A stretch of DNA of 64,000 nucleotides from assembly GCA_030528145.1 (NCBI GenBank), contig JAUMZK010000007.1, positions 21,874 to 85,873 of the forward strand, read 5' to 3'. Below, piece by piece: positions 9,176 through 20,707 of this stretch (position 1 is the first letter of the stretch; the number at the start of each line of letters is the position of its first letter). Position numbers and translations under genes: made by a program. Origin of the DNA: Actinomycetaceae bacterium. Its GTDB lineage: Bacteria > Actinomycetota > Actinomycetes > Actinomycetales > Actinomycetaceae. The notes beneath the pieces were generated by a model that had not been told where the DNA came from, did not search any database, and saw nothing but the letters and a program-made list of their open reading frames with translations.

Positions 9176-9179
9176 AGTT

Positions 9180-9788
9180 ATGGTCGCCATTTTTGGTCCG
9201 CAAGATGCGGATAATTTAGTTTCGGCAGTAGCGCACGGTGATTTGGTTGTACTGCCGACAGATACGGTTTATGGGATTGGGGCTAACCCTTTTAGTAGCG
9301 TGGCCGTGCAACGTATTTTGTGTGCGAAGGGGCGTTCGGAAACTATGCCGCCGCCTATTTTGATAGGTAGTTATGGCGATTATTCCAAGGTGGCTACCTC
9401 TATGAGCCCAGGCATGACCCGTTTGACTGAGGCGTTCTGGCCCGGCGCCCTCACTGTCATATTGCCGGCGAGGACGACCTTGGGATGGGATATTTCTACT
9501 ACAGGTGGCACCGTAGCCGTGCGTCAGCCGGGTTTGGAATTGACCCGACAGGTGCTGGACAAAACTGGTCCTTTGGCGGTCACTTCGGCCAATTTGCACA
9601 GTATGGCACCAGCGCAAAATGTGGCGGATGCGGCGGCATATTTTGGGCAGAAGGTGGCGGCATATTTGGATGGTGGTCCCACGCCTGGTCCGGTTCCTTC
9701 TACGATTGTTTCCCAACGCGAGGACGCCCCGGTAATTTTGCGTGAAGGCGTGATTTCCGCTGACTCCATTTTTGAGGTTTGGCAGTGA
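9180..9788 (+). CDS. L-threonylcarbamoyladenylate synthase (Sua5/YrdC family)
   Basis: The 202-residue YrdC-domain protein makes threonylcarbamoyl-AMP from threonine, bicarbonate and ATP for the t6A37 modification of ANN-decoding tRNAs. The signature VVLPTDTVYGIGANPF lies near residues 24-39, followed by CAKGRSETMPPPILI and VTSANLHS. It has the short TsaC-like form, without the extra C-terminal Sua5 domain. ATG 9180, four bases after the prmC stop, is chosen because it begins the YrdC fold; the ribosome binding site is weak, so coupling with prmC is likely. The position after prmC is conserved in actinobacteria. Confidence 0.93.
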   Translation: MVAIFGPQDADNLVSAVAHGDLVVLPTDTVYGIGANPFSSVAVQRILCAKGRSETMPPPILIGSYGDYSKVATSMSPGMTRLTEAFWPGALTVILPARTTLGWDISTTGGTVAVRQPGLELTRQVLDKTGPLAVTSANLHSMAPAQNVADAAAYFGQKVAAYLDGGPTPGPVPSTIVSQREDAPVILREGVISADSIFEVWQ

Positions 9789-10888
9789 AAGTTTACGTCC
9801 TAATTGGTTTAGTTGCTGTTGCGGTAACTTACCTGATGACACCGATAGTGCGGCAGGCGGCACTGGCGTTTAAAGCGTATACGCCGGTGCGCAGCAGGGA
9901 TGTACATTCGGTGCCCACCCCCAGGCTGGGTGGTCTTGCAATGCTCGCTGGTTTTACGGCGGCATTTGTAGTTGCCAGTCGCATACCGTATATCAGATCG
10001 CAGTTTGATGATCCGTCTTCCTGGTCAGTTTTGGTGGGAGCGTGGGCCATTTGCGCCCTCGGGTTTATTGATGACCTGTGGGATTTAGTGTGGTGGACGA
10101 AACTGGCTGGTCAAGTACTGATTGCTGGAGGCATGGCATGGGGCGGGGTACAGTTGGTGTCCTTTCCCATATTTGGTTTAACTGTTGGTTCTAACCGTTT
10201 ATCCGTCGCCATAACCATTTTGGTGGTGGTTGCGTGCATTAACGCAGTCAACTTCGTGGATGGTTTAGACGGCTTGGCTGCCGGATGCATAGCCATAGGT
10301 TCGTGCGGTTTCTTTGTATACACGTACATGTTGGTGCGTCTTTCTAATGCCCAGTCCTATGCTTCGCTTTCGGCCTCGATGGTGGTAATGCTGATTGGTG
10401 TTTGTGTGGGTTTCTTGCCTCACAACTTTCACCGTGCCACCATTTTTATGGGCGATACGGGAGCCATGCTATTGGGGCTTTTGTGCGCTGCAGTTGGGGT
10501 GATGGTAACCGGACAAGTAGATCCTGCCGACCTGGGTACCAGTCAAGTTTTGCCTGCTCTGCTGCCAATCTTGTTGCCCCTGGCAGTGCTGCTGCTGCCC
10601 TTTACCGACATGTCATTGGCGGTAGTAAGACGTTTACGTGCCGGACATTCCCCCTTTCACCCAGATCGCATGCACTTACACCACCGCCTCCTAAATCTGG
10701 GATTCTCCCACGCGGGCGCCGTGCTGGTCCTGTACATGTGGACTGCGCTAATATCACTCGGGGCGTCCTCATTACTGTTATTTAGCCCCGAAAAAGTGGC
10801 GATAGTTTGGGTATTAGGTTTCATCGTCCTCGTAATAGTCACTGCCCTGACAGCAAGGAAAAAGAAACGACTATGCCTCACAACCTAG
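9785..10888 (+). CDS. UDP-sugar:undecaprenyl-phosphate sugar-1-phosphate transferase (WecA/TagO type)
   Basis: This 367-residue multi-pass membrane enzyme of the MraY/WecA family transfers a sugar-1-phosphate, probably GlcNAc-1-P, to undecaprenyl or decaprenyl phosphate. It starts a cell-wall glycopolymer such as an arabinogalactan- or teichoic-acid-like linker unit. Family motifs are ALGFIDDLWDLVWWTK, the NAVNFVDGLDGLAAG segment, FMGDTGAMLLG, and the HPDRMHLHHRLL loop characteristic of WecA rather than MraY. About ten hydrophobic segments are visible. GTG 9785 overlaps the previous stop by four bases (GTGA), preceded by TTGAGG. The exact sugar cannot be told from sequence. Confidence 0.88.
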   Translation: MKVYVLIGLVAVAVTYLMTPIVRQAALAFKAYTPVRSRDVHSVPTPRLGGLAMLAGFTAAFVVASRIPYIRSQFDDPSSWSVLVGAWAICALGFIDDLWDLVWWTKLAGQVLIAGGMAWGGVQLVSFPIFGLTVGSNRLSVAITILVVVACINAVNFVDGLDGLAAGCIAIGSCGFFVYTYMLVRLSNAQSYASLSASMVVMLIGVCVGFLPHNFHRATIFMGDTGAMLLGLLCAAVGVMVTGQVDPADLGTSQVLPALLPILLPLAVLLLPFTDMSLAVVRRLRAGHSPFHPDRMHLHHRLLNLGFSHAGAVLVLYMWTALISLGASSLLLFSPEKVAIVWVLGFIVLVIVTALTARKKKRLCLTT

Positions 10889-11286
10889 AAAGTGCGCTCG
10901 GGTACGCACAAAAGATTTCATTAGCAATTGCCGGTTTGTGTACCGTGTGCGGTGCCGTCACCGGGTACTTTGTTGCGGGCGAAACCGGACTATGGGGGGC
11001 GATAGCCGGAGGCGTCCTCGGGATAGTTATGGTAGTTATTACCCAGCTGACTAATAAACTGGGGCTGAACCATCCCGACTACGTGGCGGGTGCGGTATTG
11101 GGACGTTTTCTGCTGAAAATCATGATACTAATGCTTGCGATTTATGTCACTAAAAATGTGGGATGGCTGAACCAAAAAGCAGTCCTTTGTACTCTTTTGC
11201 TAATAGTTGTTCTTACTGTTGGTAGTGAAGCTTTAGCAATTCATAAAACGAAGGTCATCACAGTTGAAAGTGGGCAAAATTACTGA
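10873..11286 (+). CDS. AtpI-like small membrane protein
   Basis: The 137-residue protein has about four hydrophobic segments (roughly 15-36, 42-61, 74-96 and 105-122). It lies immediately upstream of atpB, where actinobacteria usually carry an AtpI or hypothetical membrane protein thought to help c-ring assembly or ion supply. ATG 10873 lies inside the end of the wecA-like gene (16-base overlap) and follows AAGGAAAAAG. Sequence alone does not prove AtpI function; the call is positional plus topology. Confidence 0.65.
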   Translation: MPHNLESALGYAQKISLAIAGLCTVCGAVTGYFVAGETGLWGAIAGGVLGIVMVVITQLTNKLGLNHPDYVAGAVLGRFLLKIMILMLAIYVTKNVGWLNQKAVLCTLLLIVVLTVGSEALAIHKTKVITVESGQNY

Positions 11287-11386
11287 CATGTTTGTGACCT
11301 TAGAACTACAAGATGACAAAAATGTGGCGCCCTTTTAAGGTAGGGTGGGAACGTTCGTTTTTACCTCAACGAAGCAGGGAGGTTGC

Positions 11387-12199
11387 GTGGTGCTACAAGC
11401 GCACGCGGTAAGCCAAATGTTTATGCCGATGGACCACGAGTTTCACGCGCCGTCGCTAGAAGACTTCTTCCCTCCAAGTTTCGCCTTCGTAGGTACACCT
11501 TTTGAGATAAATCGCCTCATGTTGGTGCGTCTCATCGTGCTGGTAGTGTTCACTATCATGTTCACCTTGTACGTGCGTCGCGCCAAACTGGTGCCCGGGC
11601 GCGCCCAAGCCACGCTTGAATTCCTGTTGGATTTCGTCAAAACCAATGTCTCTGAACAGATGCTCGGGCGCACAATGGCAACTAAATATAATGGTGTGGT
11701 TGCGATTGTTTTCTTTACCGCACTGTTTATGAACCTGGCTGGTATTGTTCCTGGTCTAAACATTGCCGGCACAGCAGTAGCAGGTCTGCCTTTGGTTATG
11801 GCTCTTTTCAGCTACATTGCCTTCGTGTACGCAGGGATTCGGGAACAAGGATTTGGTAAATATTTCAAAGCTTCATTGTTCCCTGCTGGAGTGCCATGGT
11901 ACATGTACTTCCTGCTCACTCCCATCGAAGCTTTCTCCACCTTCGTTTCCCGCCCTTTCTCTTTGTTTATCCGTCTGCTGGCAAATATGATCGCCGGCCA
12001 CTTCCTCTTAGCACTATGCTTGGCAAGCACGAACTTCTTCATCTTGTACGTGGCAGGACCGATGAAAGCTCTCGGGGCTCTCACTTTCATCTCCGCAATC
12101 TTTATGACCTTATTTGAAATGCTAGTGGCATTCTTGCAGGCGTACATTTTCGCCATGCTCACTGCCGCTTACATCGACCTGTCAGTGCACTCGCACTAA
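11387..12199 (+). CDS. atpB: F1Fo ATP synthase subunit a
   Basis: The 270-residue membrane subunit forms the ion half-channels against the c-ring. The essential arginine lies in FIRLLANMIAGHFLL, preceded by LLTPIEAFSTFVSRP, and the C-terminus has FLQAYIFAMLTAAYIDLSVHSH. About five to six membrane segments fit the family. Two tandem GTG codons (11387, 11390) follow AGGGAGG; either may be used. It is the first structural gene of the operon. Confidence 0.96.
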   Translation: MVLQAHAVSQMFMPMDHEFHAPSLEDFFPPSFAFVGTPFEINRLMLVRLIVLVVFTIMFTLYVRRAKLVPGRAQATLEFLLDFVKTNVSEQMLGRTMATKYNGVVAIVFFTALFMNLAGIVPGLNIAGTAVAGLPLVMALFSYIAFVYAGIREQGFGKYFKASLFPAGVPWYMYFLLTPIEAFSTFVSRPFSLFIRLLANMIAGHFLLALCLASTNFFILYVAGPMKALGALTFISAIFMTLFEMLVAFLQAYIFAMLTAAYIDLSVHSH

Positions 12200-12210
12200 C
12201 GCAACCCTAA

Positions 12211-12450
<240 letters not shown>

Positions 12451-12453
12451 AAC

Positions 12454-12999
12454 ATGCAGATCATGACAGCACTACTAGCAGTGGCCGAAACGCCAAATCC
12501 GCTACTTCCCGCTGTTTACGATATCGTTTGGTCACTCATTACCCTGGTCGTAGTCGCGTTCATCTTAGTGAAATTTGCTCTGCCGAAATTCACCGCATTA
12601 GCAGACGAACGTAGCTACAAGATTGAACAGGGATTAGCTGACGCCGAAGAAGCAAAAGCTGCCAAAGCACTCGCCAAAACGCGTTCAGAGCAAGAAATTA
12701 CGGAAGCTCGGAAAGAAGCGCAGGCAATCCGCGAAGAGGCAAAAGCAGAGGGACTAGCAATCGTAGAGCGTGCCCGCGCTGAAGCGAAAGCGGAATCTGA
12801 ACGGATCCAAGAACAAGCGGAACGTGAAATCTTAGCTAAGCAACAAGCCGCAGCGCTCTCATTGCGTTCTGATGTCGGTATGTTGGCTGCAGAATTAGCC
12901 GAAAAGATTGTTGGGGAACAATTGCGCGATCATGAACTTTCTGCTCGCGTTATCGACCGCTTCCTCGATGAACTTGAGGTCAGCACCAAGGAGAAGTAG
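12454..12999 (+). CDS. atpF: F1Fo ATP synthase subunit b
   Basis: The 181-residue peripheral stalk subunit has one N-terminal membrane segment (about 24-43) and then a long charged alpha helix rich in Ala, Glu, Lys and Arg that dimerises beside the rotor. ATG 12454 begins four bases after atpE stops; an in-frame ATG three codons later is possible. The stop overlaps the atpH start region. Confidence 0.95.
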   Translation: MQIMTALLAVAETPNPLLPAVYDIVWSLITLVVVAFILVKFALPKFTALADERSYKIEQGLADAEEAKAAKALAKTRSEQEITEARKEAQAIREEAKAEGLAIVERARAEAKAESERIQEQAEREILAKQQAAALSLRSDVGMLAAELAEKIVGEQLRDHELSARVIDRFLDELEVSTKEK

Positions 13000-13001
13000 T
13001 G

Positions 13002-13811
13002 ATGCGAGCATCGAGCGCAGCCGCACTCGAAGCGGCACAAGAAAAATTGCGTGAACTCATCCCAGAAAACTGGCAGCAGCTCGACGCAGTTGCGGAAGGG
13101 TTCATGTCGCTAGGTGAACTAGCCAGAAGCCAGCCGCGCATTTCTCGTGCCCTGACCGATCCAGCTCGAACTAGCCAGGACAAAGTCAAGCTAGCCGACG
13201 AGCTGCTGGGTGACGACTTCCCACAGGCAACAAAAGCTGGGGTTCGCGCACTTGCCCAAGCCAGGTGGTCTGCGGCAGAAGACTTCGAAGCCGCACTATT
13301 CGACCTCGGAATATTGACCCAACTGTACGCAGTTGCAGCCGCGAATGCGGTGGATCAAGTATCCGACGAACTCCTTGAAGTTCGCCATCTTTTAGAAAGC
13401 ACCCGCGAACTACGTTTGGCTCTTAGCGACCGCAATGCCCCTGTTCACCAGCGCATAGATATTGCGAAAACGGTACTGCAAGGGCAAGTACACGCCGGAA
13501 CCATCGCCCTCATTAGCGATATTATGCGCGAAGGACGGTCCCTACTTTCGGCGCTGGCCCAAACTGCTAACCGTGCTGCGGCACTAAACGGCAGAACACT
13601 GGTCACTGCAGAGGCAGCCCAAGATCTCAGCGAAGCGCAACGTCAACGTCTCTGCCACATCTTGGAACAGCGTTACAACAGCGAAATAGACCTGAATATT
13701 CAAGTGCGCCCAGAACTGCTTGGGGGCATACGCATAAAAACTGCGAAGCACATAACGGATGGCACAATCCGTACCGCCCTGGCCCGCGCGAAAAGCAGCC
13801 TGGCCGTCTAA
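13002..13811 (+). CDS. atpH: F1Fo ATP synthase subunit delta
   Basis: The 269-residue subunit links the peripheral stalk to the top of F1. It is longer than the roughly 180-residue E. coli delta but normal for actinobacteria, which have an extended N-terminal region. The conserved C-terminal part includes RPELLGGIRIKTAKHITDGTIRTALARAK (split as RPELLGGIRIK and DGTIRTALARAK). ATG 13002 has AGGAG eight bases upstream; the GTG three bases earlier, overlapping the atpF stop, is an alternative. Confidence 0.94.
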   Translation: MRASSAAALEAAQEKLRELIPENWQQLDAVAEGFMSLGELARSQPRISRALTDPARTSQDKVKLADELLGDDFPQATKAGVRALAQARWSAAEDFEAALFDLGILTQLYAVAAANAVDQVSDELLEVRHLLESTRELRLALSDRNAPVHQRIDIAKTVLQGQVHAGTIALISDIMREGRSLLSALAQTANRAAALNGRTLVTAEAAQDLSEAQRQRLCHILEQRYNSEIDLNIQVRPELLGGIRIKTAKHITDGTIRTALARAKSSLAV

Positions 13812-13830
13812 CGAAATAAGGTAAGGAAAA

Positions 13831-15459
13831 ATGGCTGAAATTTCTATCGCCCCCGAAAAAATTCGGGAAGCACTCGGCAATTTTGTCGATGGCTACGAGG
13901 TAGAGCGGGCCTCGGTTGAAGAAGTTGGGTACGTCACCCAAACCGCTGATGGGATAGCCCACGTCGAAGGGCTACCCGGAACCATGGCTAACGAACTACT
14001 TAAGTTCGAGGACGGCACCCTCGGGTTGGCAATGAACCTGGATATTCGCGAAATCGGCTGCGTTATTTTGGGCGACTTCGCGGGCATCGAAGAAGGACAA
14101 CGCGTATATCGCACCGGCGATGTACTGTCGGTTCCTGTAGGTGAAGGTTACTTGGGGCGTGTCGTTGACCCCATGGGCAAACCGATTGACGGTCTTGGCG
14201 ACATCACCGATATGGAAGGCAGCCGCGCATTGGAACTGCAGGCTCCGGGCGTGATGATGCGTAAATCCGTACACGAACCGCTGCAGACCGGTTTGAAAGC
14301 TATCGACTCTATGATTCCGATTGGGCGCGGACAACGTCAGCTCATCATCGGGGACCGCCAAACCGGTAAAACTGCGATTGCAATTGACACCATCTTGAAT
14401 CAGCGCGCCAACTGGAAGAGCGGGGATCCAAACAAGCAGGTGCGTTGTATTTACGTTGCTATTGGGCAAAAAGGTTCCACCATTGCTTCTGTGCGCTCAA
14501 CTTTGCAAGAAGCGGGCGCCCTCGAATACACCACTATTGTGGCGTCTCCCGCATCTGACCCTGCGGGCTTTAAATACCTGGCACCTTACACCGGCAGCGC
14601 TATCGGACAGCACTGGATGTACCAGGGCAAACACGTCCTCATAGTATTTGATGACCTGTCGAAACAAGCCGAAGCATACCGTGCTGTATCACTGCTGCTG
14701 CGTCGTCCGCCAGGGCGTGAAGCGTACCCCGGTGACGTGTTCTACTTGCACTCGCGTTTGCTGGAACGTTGCGCCAAGCTTTCAGACGAACTGGGTGGTG
14801 GTTCAATGACCGGTCTGCCCATCATCGAAACCAAGGCGAACGACGTTTCTGCTTACATTCCCACCAACGTAATTTCCATTACCGACGGACAGATTTTCTT
14901 GCAATCTGACCTGTTCAACTCTAACCAACGTCCCGCAGTGGACGTCGGCGTGTCGGTATCGCGCGTAGGCGGGGATGCGCAAATTAAAGCTATGAAGAAG
15001 GTCGCTGGTACGTTGAAGCTGACTTTGGCGCAATACCGTGCGCAAGCGGCATTCGCAATGTTCGCCTCCGACCTCGACGAAACCACCAGGCGGCAACTGA
15101 TCCGGGGTGAACGCCTAATGGAACTGCTAAAGCAACCCCAGAGCACCCCGTACAATGTCGAAGAACAAGTAGCTATTATTTGGGCTGGTACTAGCGGTTA
15201 CTTGGACGAACTACCTGTGTCGGCGGTGCACAGCTTTGAAAGCGGTCTGGTGGACTACCTGCGGACAAACTCCACAGTGTTGCAAACTATTGCAGAAACC
15301 GGGCAACTTAGCGAAGAAACCGAGGCAGAACTGCGGGCAAAAGTAGAAGCATTCAGCGATACTTTCGCAGCCAAATACAATGTTGAAGCTCAATCCCAAG
15401 ACGGTCCGGTTGAGGCAGAAAAAACCGAAGAACAGATTACCGCCGGAAAGCTGAGCTAA
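13831..15459 (+). CDS. atpA: F1Fo ATP synthase subunit alpha
   Basis: The 542-residue non-catalytic nucleotide-binding subunit of F1 has a P-loop [11 protein letters not shown] at about residues 173-183. The family signature [14 protein letters not shown] follows the nucleotide fold. Length and motif order are normal, with an actinobacterial charged C-terminal extension. ATG 13831 follows TAAGGTAAGGAAAA, 19 bases after atpH. Confidence 0.98.
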   Translation: MAEISIAPEKIREALGNFVDGYEVERASVEEVGYVTQTADGIAHVEGLPGTMANELLKFEDGTLGLAMNLDIREIGCVILGDFAGIEEGQRVYRTGDVLSVPVGEGYLGRVVDPMGKPIDGLGDITDMEGSRALELQAPGVMMRKSVHEPLQTGLKAIDSMIPIGRGQRQLIIGDRQTGKTAIAIDTILNQRANWKSGDPNKQVRCIYVAIGQKGSTIASVRSTLQEAGALEYTTIVASPASDPAGFKYLAPYTGSAIGQHWMYQGKHVLIVFDDLSKQAEAYRAVSLLLRRPPGREAYPGDVFYLHSRLLERCAKLSDELGGGSMTGLPIIETKANDVSAYIPTNVISITDGQIFLQSDLFNSNQRPAVDVGVSVSRVGGDAQIKAMKKVAGTLKLTLAQYRAQAAFAMFASDLDETTRRQLIRGERLMELLKQPQSTPYNVEEQVAIIWAGTSGYLDELPVSAVHSFESGLVDYLRTNSTVLQTIAETGQLSEETEAELRAKVEAFSDTFAAKYNVEAQSQDGPVEAEKTEEQITAGKLS

Positions 15460-15460
15460 A

Positions 15461-17850
<2,390 letters not shown>

Positions 17851-17853
17851 ACC

Positions 17854-18129
17854 ATGGCGTTGAAAGTAAGCGTAGTTACGCCAGAGGGCGGCACGGCATG
17901 GGAAGGCGACGCGGACGAAGTCATCATCCCTGCCGTAACCGGCGAAATAGGTATCCTACCTGGACGCCAACCCGTGCTTGCCGCCCTCGGAAACGGTGAA
18001 ATCAGGGTGAAAAATAGCGGCGAAGTACTTTATAAACGGCGCGTTACCGACGGCATCGCCTCGGTCGATTCAGATAATGTCACTATTGTGATTGACGAGA
18101 TCGAAGAATCGTTAGTAAGTGCCCGCTAG
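17854..18129 (+). CDS. atpC: F1Fo ATP synthase subunit epsilon (short form)
   Basis: The 91-residue product covers the N-terminal beta-sandwich (EGGTAWEGDADEVIIPAVTGEIGILPG) that contacts gamma and the c-ring. The C-terminal helical hairpin of the roughly 130-residue epsilon of E. coli, which inhibits ATP hydrolysis, is almost absent; a short epsilon is common in actinobacteria. ATG 17854 is four bases after the atpD stop. It is the last subunit gene. Confidence 0.94.
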   Translation: MALKVSVVTPEGGTAWEGDADEVIIPAVTGEIGILPGRQPVLAALGNGEIRVKNSGEVLYKRRVTDGIASVDSDNVTIVIDEIEESLVSAR

Positions 18130-18147
18130 GTCAATTACAATAACTCC

Positions 18148-18549
18148 ATGTTCGCCTTAACTATTATTCTCGGAATCGCTGTCGCGATTCTGCTGTGTTT
18201 GGCGGGCATGGTGTCTTTGTACGCAATGCGCATGCACCGGGCTACCAAGGGTGCAGCGTTTGAATGTGATTACCGGCCGAATGCTTCCGCGGGGTGGACG
18301 GCAGGTTTTGCTGTCTACGGACAAAAGCAGTTGAATTGGTACCGCTTGGTTTCTTTTCGTTTTGGTCCAGATAAGTCCTGGTCGCGTCGGCGTTTCCGCT
18401 TGGAAACGCCGGTTCACTATAACGACGTGGTGACGGTGCCCGTGCGCGCCGACGGGCACCGTTTTTACTTGGCCATGAAAGAAGGCAACCACACCGGGTT
18501 GGTATCATGGTCCGAGGCGGCACCTCCGCTTGACACCAACGAACTGTAA
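18148..18549 (+). CDS. DUF2550 family single-pass membrane protein
   Basis: The 133-residue protein has one N-terminal membrane segment (about 5-27) followed by a small basic domain with GWTAGFAVYGQKQLNWYRLVSF. Proteins of this DUF2550 family sit right after atpC in most actinobacteria, and their role is unknown. It begins 18 bases after atpC with no clear ribosome binding site. The 3' half of the gene contains two perfect hairpins, the second followed by T5 (listed separately). Confidence 0.85.
   Translation: MFALTIILGIAVAILLCLAGMVSLYAMRMHRATKGAAFECDYRPNASAGWTAGFAVYGQKQLNWYRLVSFRFGPDKSWSRRRFRLETPVHYNDVVTVPVRADGHRFYLAMKEGNHTGLVSWSEAAPPLDTNEL
18388..18411. repeat. Perfect 10-bp hairpin inside the DUF2550 gene
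   Basis: CGGCGTTTCC (18388-18397) and GGAAACGCCG (18402-18411) form a perfect stem with loop GCTT, within coding sequence. It lies 21 bases before a second, terminator-like hairpin. Confidence 0.6.
18433..18466 (+). terminator. Terminator-like hairpin with T5 inside the DUF2550 coding sequence
   Basis: ACGGTGCCCGT (18433-18443) pairs perfectly with ACGGGCACCGT (18452-18462), with an 8-base loop, followed directly by a run of five T. It is as good as the terminators after rho and argS but lies about 85 bases before the DUF2550 stop codon. Ribosomes translating DUF2550 would melt it, so it may cut the ATP synthase operon transcript only when translation lags. Function is inference; the structure is seen. 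Confidence 0.55.
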
Positions 18550-18562
18550 AAAAAGGGATTTT

Positions 18563-19261
18563 ATGCGGCTTGTAGTTGCTAAATGTGCAGTTGATTATTC
18601 AGGTCGCCTCGACGCGCACCTGCCTATGGCGGTACGGTTGTTAATGGTGAAAGCCGACGGGTCCGTCCTCGTCCATTCGGATGGCGGATCCTATAAACCT
18701 TTGAACTGGATGGCGGCGCCTTGTAGAACCACGCTTTTGGAAGTATCTGAGGACGATGCGCGCGCGGGTATCACCGAAATTTGGCAGGTGCAAGCCACAA
18801 AGGATGACGGCAAACTTATTATTCGAATTGGCGAAGTTTTCCACGACATCGACCATGCGTTTGGCGTGGATCCGGGGCTGACCAAAGACGGAGTGGAAGC
18901 TCATTTGCAAGAACTATTAGCTGCTCAGGTTCCAGATATTTTGGGCACCGGGTGGAAGCTGTTGCGCCGCGAATACCCTACGCCCATTGGACCAGTAGAT
19001 TTGGTGGTATTTGACCCGGATGGTCTGCCGTGGGCTATCGAAGTAAAACGAGTGGGTGGAATCGACGGCGTGGAACAATTAGGACGCTATTTAGAATTGT
19101 TGGGGCGGGAGCCCGCGCTAAAAAACATTCGCGGAATTTTTGCTGCCCAGCAGATCCGCCCGCAGGCAAAAACATTGGCGCATGACCGCGATATCCGCAC
19201 GTTGCTGCTGGATTACACGACCATGCGCGGCATGGACGACAGTGCCGATAAACTGTTTTAG
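18563..19261 (+). CDS. nucS: Mismatch-specific endonuclease NucS
   Basis: The 232-residue enzyme cuts DNA at mismatches in the non-canonical mismatch repair pathway of actinobacteria and archaea that lack MutS-MutL. The N-terminal part is the dimerisation and DNA-binding domain. The C-terminal PD-(D/E)XK nuclease has Asp146 in GPVDLVVFD and Glu160-Val-Lys162 in WAIEVKRVGG, with the same spacing as archaeal NucS. The C-terminal tail ends MDDSADKLF, which looks like a sliding-clamp-binding motif. ATG 18563 follows AAAAAGGGATTTT. Its stop overlaps the convergent DivIVA-like gene by four bases. Confidence 0.95.
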   Translation: MRLVVAKCAVDYSGRLDAHLPMAVRLLMVKADGSVLVHSDGGSYKPLNWMAAPCRTTLLEVSEDDARAGITEIWQVQATKDDGKLIIRIGEVFHDIDHAFGVDPGLTKDGVEAHLQELLAAQVPDILGTGWKLLRREYPTPIGPVDLVVFDPDGLPWAIEVKRVGGIDGVEQLGRYLELLGREPALKNIRGIFAAQQIRPQAKTLAHDRDIRTLLLDYTTMRGMDDSADKLF

Positions 19262-20571
19262 TCCTGGTCTGTTGTGTTTTCCCCACTTTCTTCGTCGTGT
19301 GGGGAGTCCTCGGCGGCACCTTCTGCTGGAGATTCGTCCTCGGAAGGTGCGATGGGCGTAGTATCTTCAGGAGCAGCCGTTTCTTTCGTCGGCGGCGCCG
19401 GGTGCGATTGCGTGAGTGCCAGGCTGTTGCCCAAAAGACCGCGCATCTGGTCCAGGTAAGTCAGCAGCGAATCTTTTTGTTCTTGTAACCTCACTACTTC
19501 TGCTTCCAGCTCTTGTCTTTCGGCTTCAACTTCGATGCTGATAGTTTCCTTAAGCTGGTCAGCTTGCGCTTTCGCGGCAGACAAAATGGAGTCTGCTTGT
19601 TCTTGGGCTTCTTGCGTCCGCCGCTTAATAACCGCGTCAGTATTGGTCAGCAGTTGTTCGGAACGTTGCAGGGATTCCGCCAGGTTTGCTTCGGCTTCAG
19701 CGACCTCATTTTTAGCTTTTTCAATCATTTCGCTGGTTTCGGCGCGGGCTTTTTCGTGCGTGGCAGCATCTTCTTCGCGAGCAGCTAGGCGTTGATCAGC
19801 GATTTCGGTCTCGGCTTCGTGGCGCATTTGGGTTACTTGTTCGCGCAACCGGTCGGCTTCCATGCGGGCTTCGCGTAAGGTTTCTTCGGCTTCGCGGCGT
19901 GCCTCTTTCTTTTGCCGTTCCGAGGTCGAATGGGCTTCTTCCCGCAAAGCTTCGGCTTCGTCTTTTGCTTCCGTGCGTATCTTTTCGGCGGCGGCACTGG
20001 CTTCGGCGCGCAGGGCGTTGGTTTCTTTTTGGGCGCTTACTCGCATGTCGGTGCATTCTTTGGTGACTTGGGCGCTCAGAAGTTCCGTTTCCCGTTTTGT
20101 TCCGGCACGCAGTTCTGCGGCTTCGGTTTGTACTTCGGTGCGAATGGCCGCCGCTTCGCGAGAGGCGGCAGCGACTAGTTCGTCAGCCCGCCCGCGCGCG
20201 CTCGTCAGCATGTTTTCGCTCTCATTGTGTGCTTGCGTGGTTACGTCGTTGGCTTCGCGACGGGCGCTTTCGAGGACGCTGGCTGATTCTGCCTGAGCTT
20301 GCGTCAACGTTTGGCTGGCTTCTTGGCGTGCTGACAACAGTATTACTTTGGCTTCGGCATGGGCTTCGGAGAGAATTTGTGCTGCTTCGTCTTTGGCTGA
20401 AGTTAAGATGGTGTCAATTTGGGTGCCGATGCCTGCCGCTTGGGTGGGCGCTGGCGCAGGTCCAACTTTTTCTAATTCCGCGATTTTGGTGTGTAATGCT
20501 CTCAGGTATTCGTCAACTTTAGTGCGGTCGTAGCCGCGCATGACAATGGGAAATTCGATTCGGTGGTCCAC
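19258..20571 (-). CDS. DivIVA-domain coiled-coil protein (Wag31/FilP/Scy-like)
   Basis: The 437-residue protein starts MDHRIEFPIVMRGYDRTKVDEYL, the membrane-sensing DivIVA N-terminal motif. A very long coiled coil follows (about 60-385), rich in Ala, Glu, Lys and Gln with repeating AxxExxxxxxxA patterns, and then an acidic Pro/Glu-rich tail (about 395-437). Such proteins act at cell poles or septa to organise growth and the cytoskeleton in actinobacteria. This one is longer than Wag31 (about 260 residues) and closer to FilP or Scy in style. GTG 20571 follows a perfect GGAGGAGCG. It converges on nucS and diverges from the membrane-protein gene at 20708. Confidence 0.82.
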   Translation of the reverse strand: MDHRIEFPIVMRGYDRTKVDEYLRALHTKIAELEKVGPAPAPTQAAGIGTQIDTILTSAKDEAAQILSEAHAEAKVILLSARQEASQTLTQAQAESASVLESARREANDVTTQAHNESENMLTSARGRADELVAAASREAAAIRTEVQTEAAELRAGTKRETELLSAQVTKECTDMRVSAQKETNALRAEASAAAEKIRTEAKDEAEALREEAHSTSERQKKEARREAEETLREARMEADRLREQVTQMRHEAETEIADQRLAAREEDAATHEKARAETSEMIEKAKNEVAEAEANLAESLQRSEQLLTNTDAVIKRRTQEAQEQADSILSAAKAQADQLKETISIEVEAERQELEAEVVRLQEQKDSLLTYLDQMRGLLGNSLALTQSHPAPPTKETAAPEDTTPIAPSEDESPAEGAAEDSPHDEESGENTTDQD

Positions 20572-20707
20572 CGCTCCTCCTTACAACTAGCTTCGGAATA
20601 TATGCTAACGCTCATCTGCGAAAAATTAGGGAAGACGTAACCAAAGGTGCTTGACGGGGCGGAAAACCGTATCCTTAAGGCAGCGAAAACATTTGAAGGG
20701 AGCCCCA

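Noticed and set aside
18130..18147. Terminator between atpC and DUF2550
   Set aside because: Only 18 bases with no hairpin; the only terminator-like structure lies inside DUF2550.
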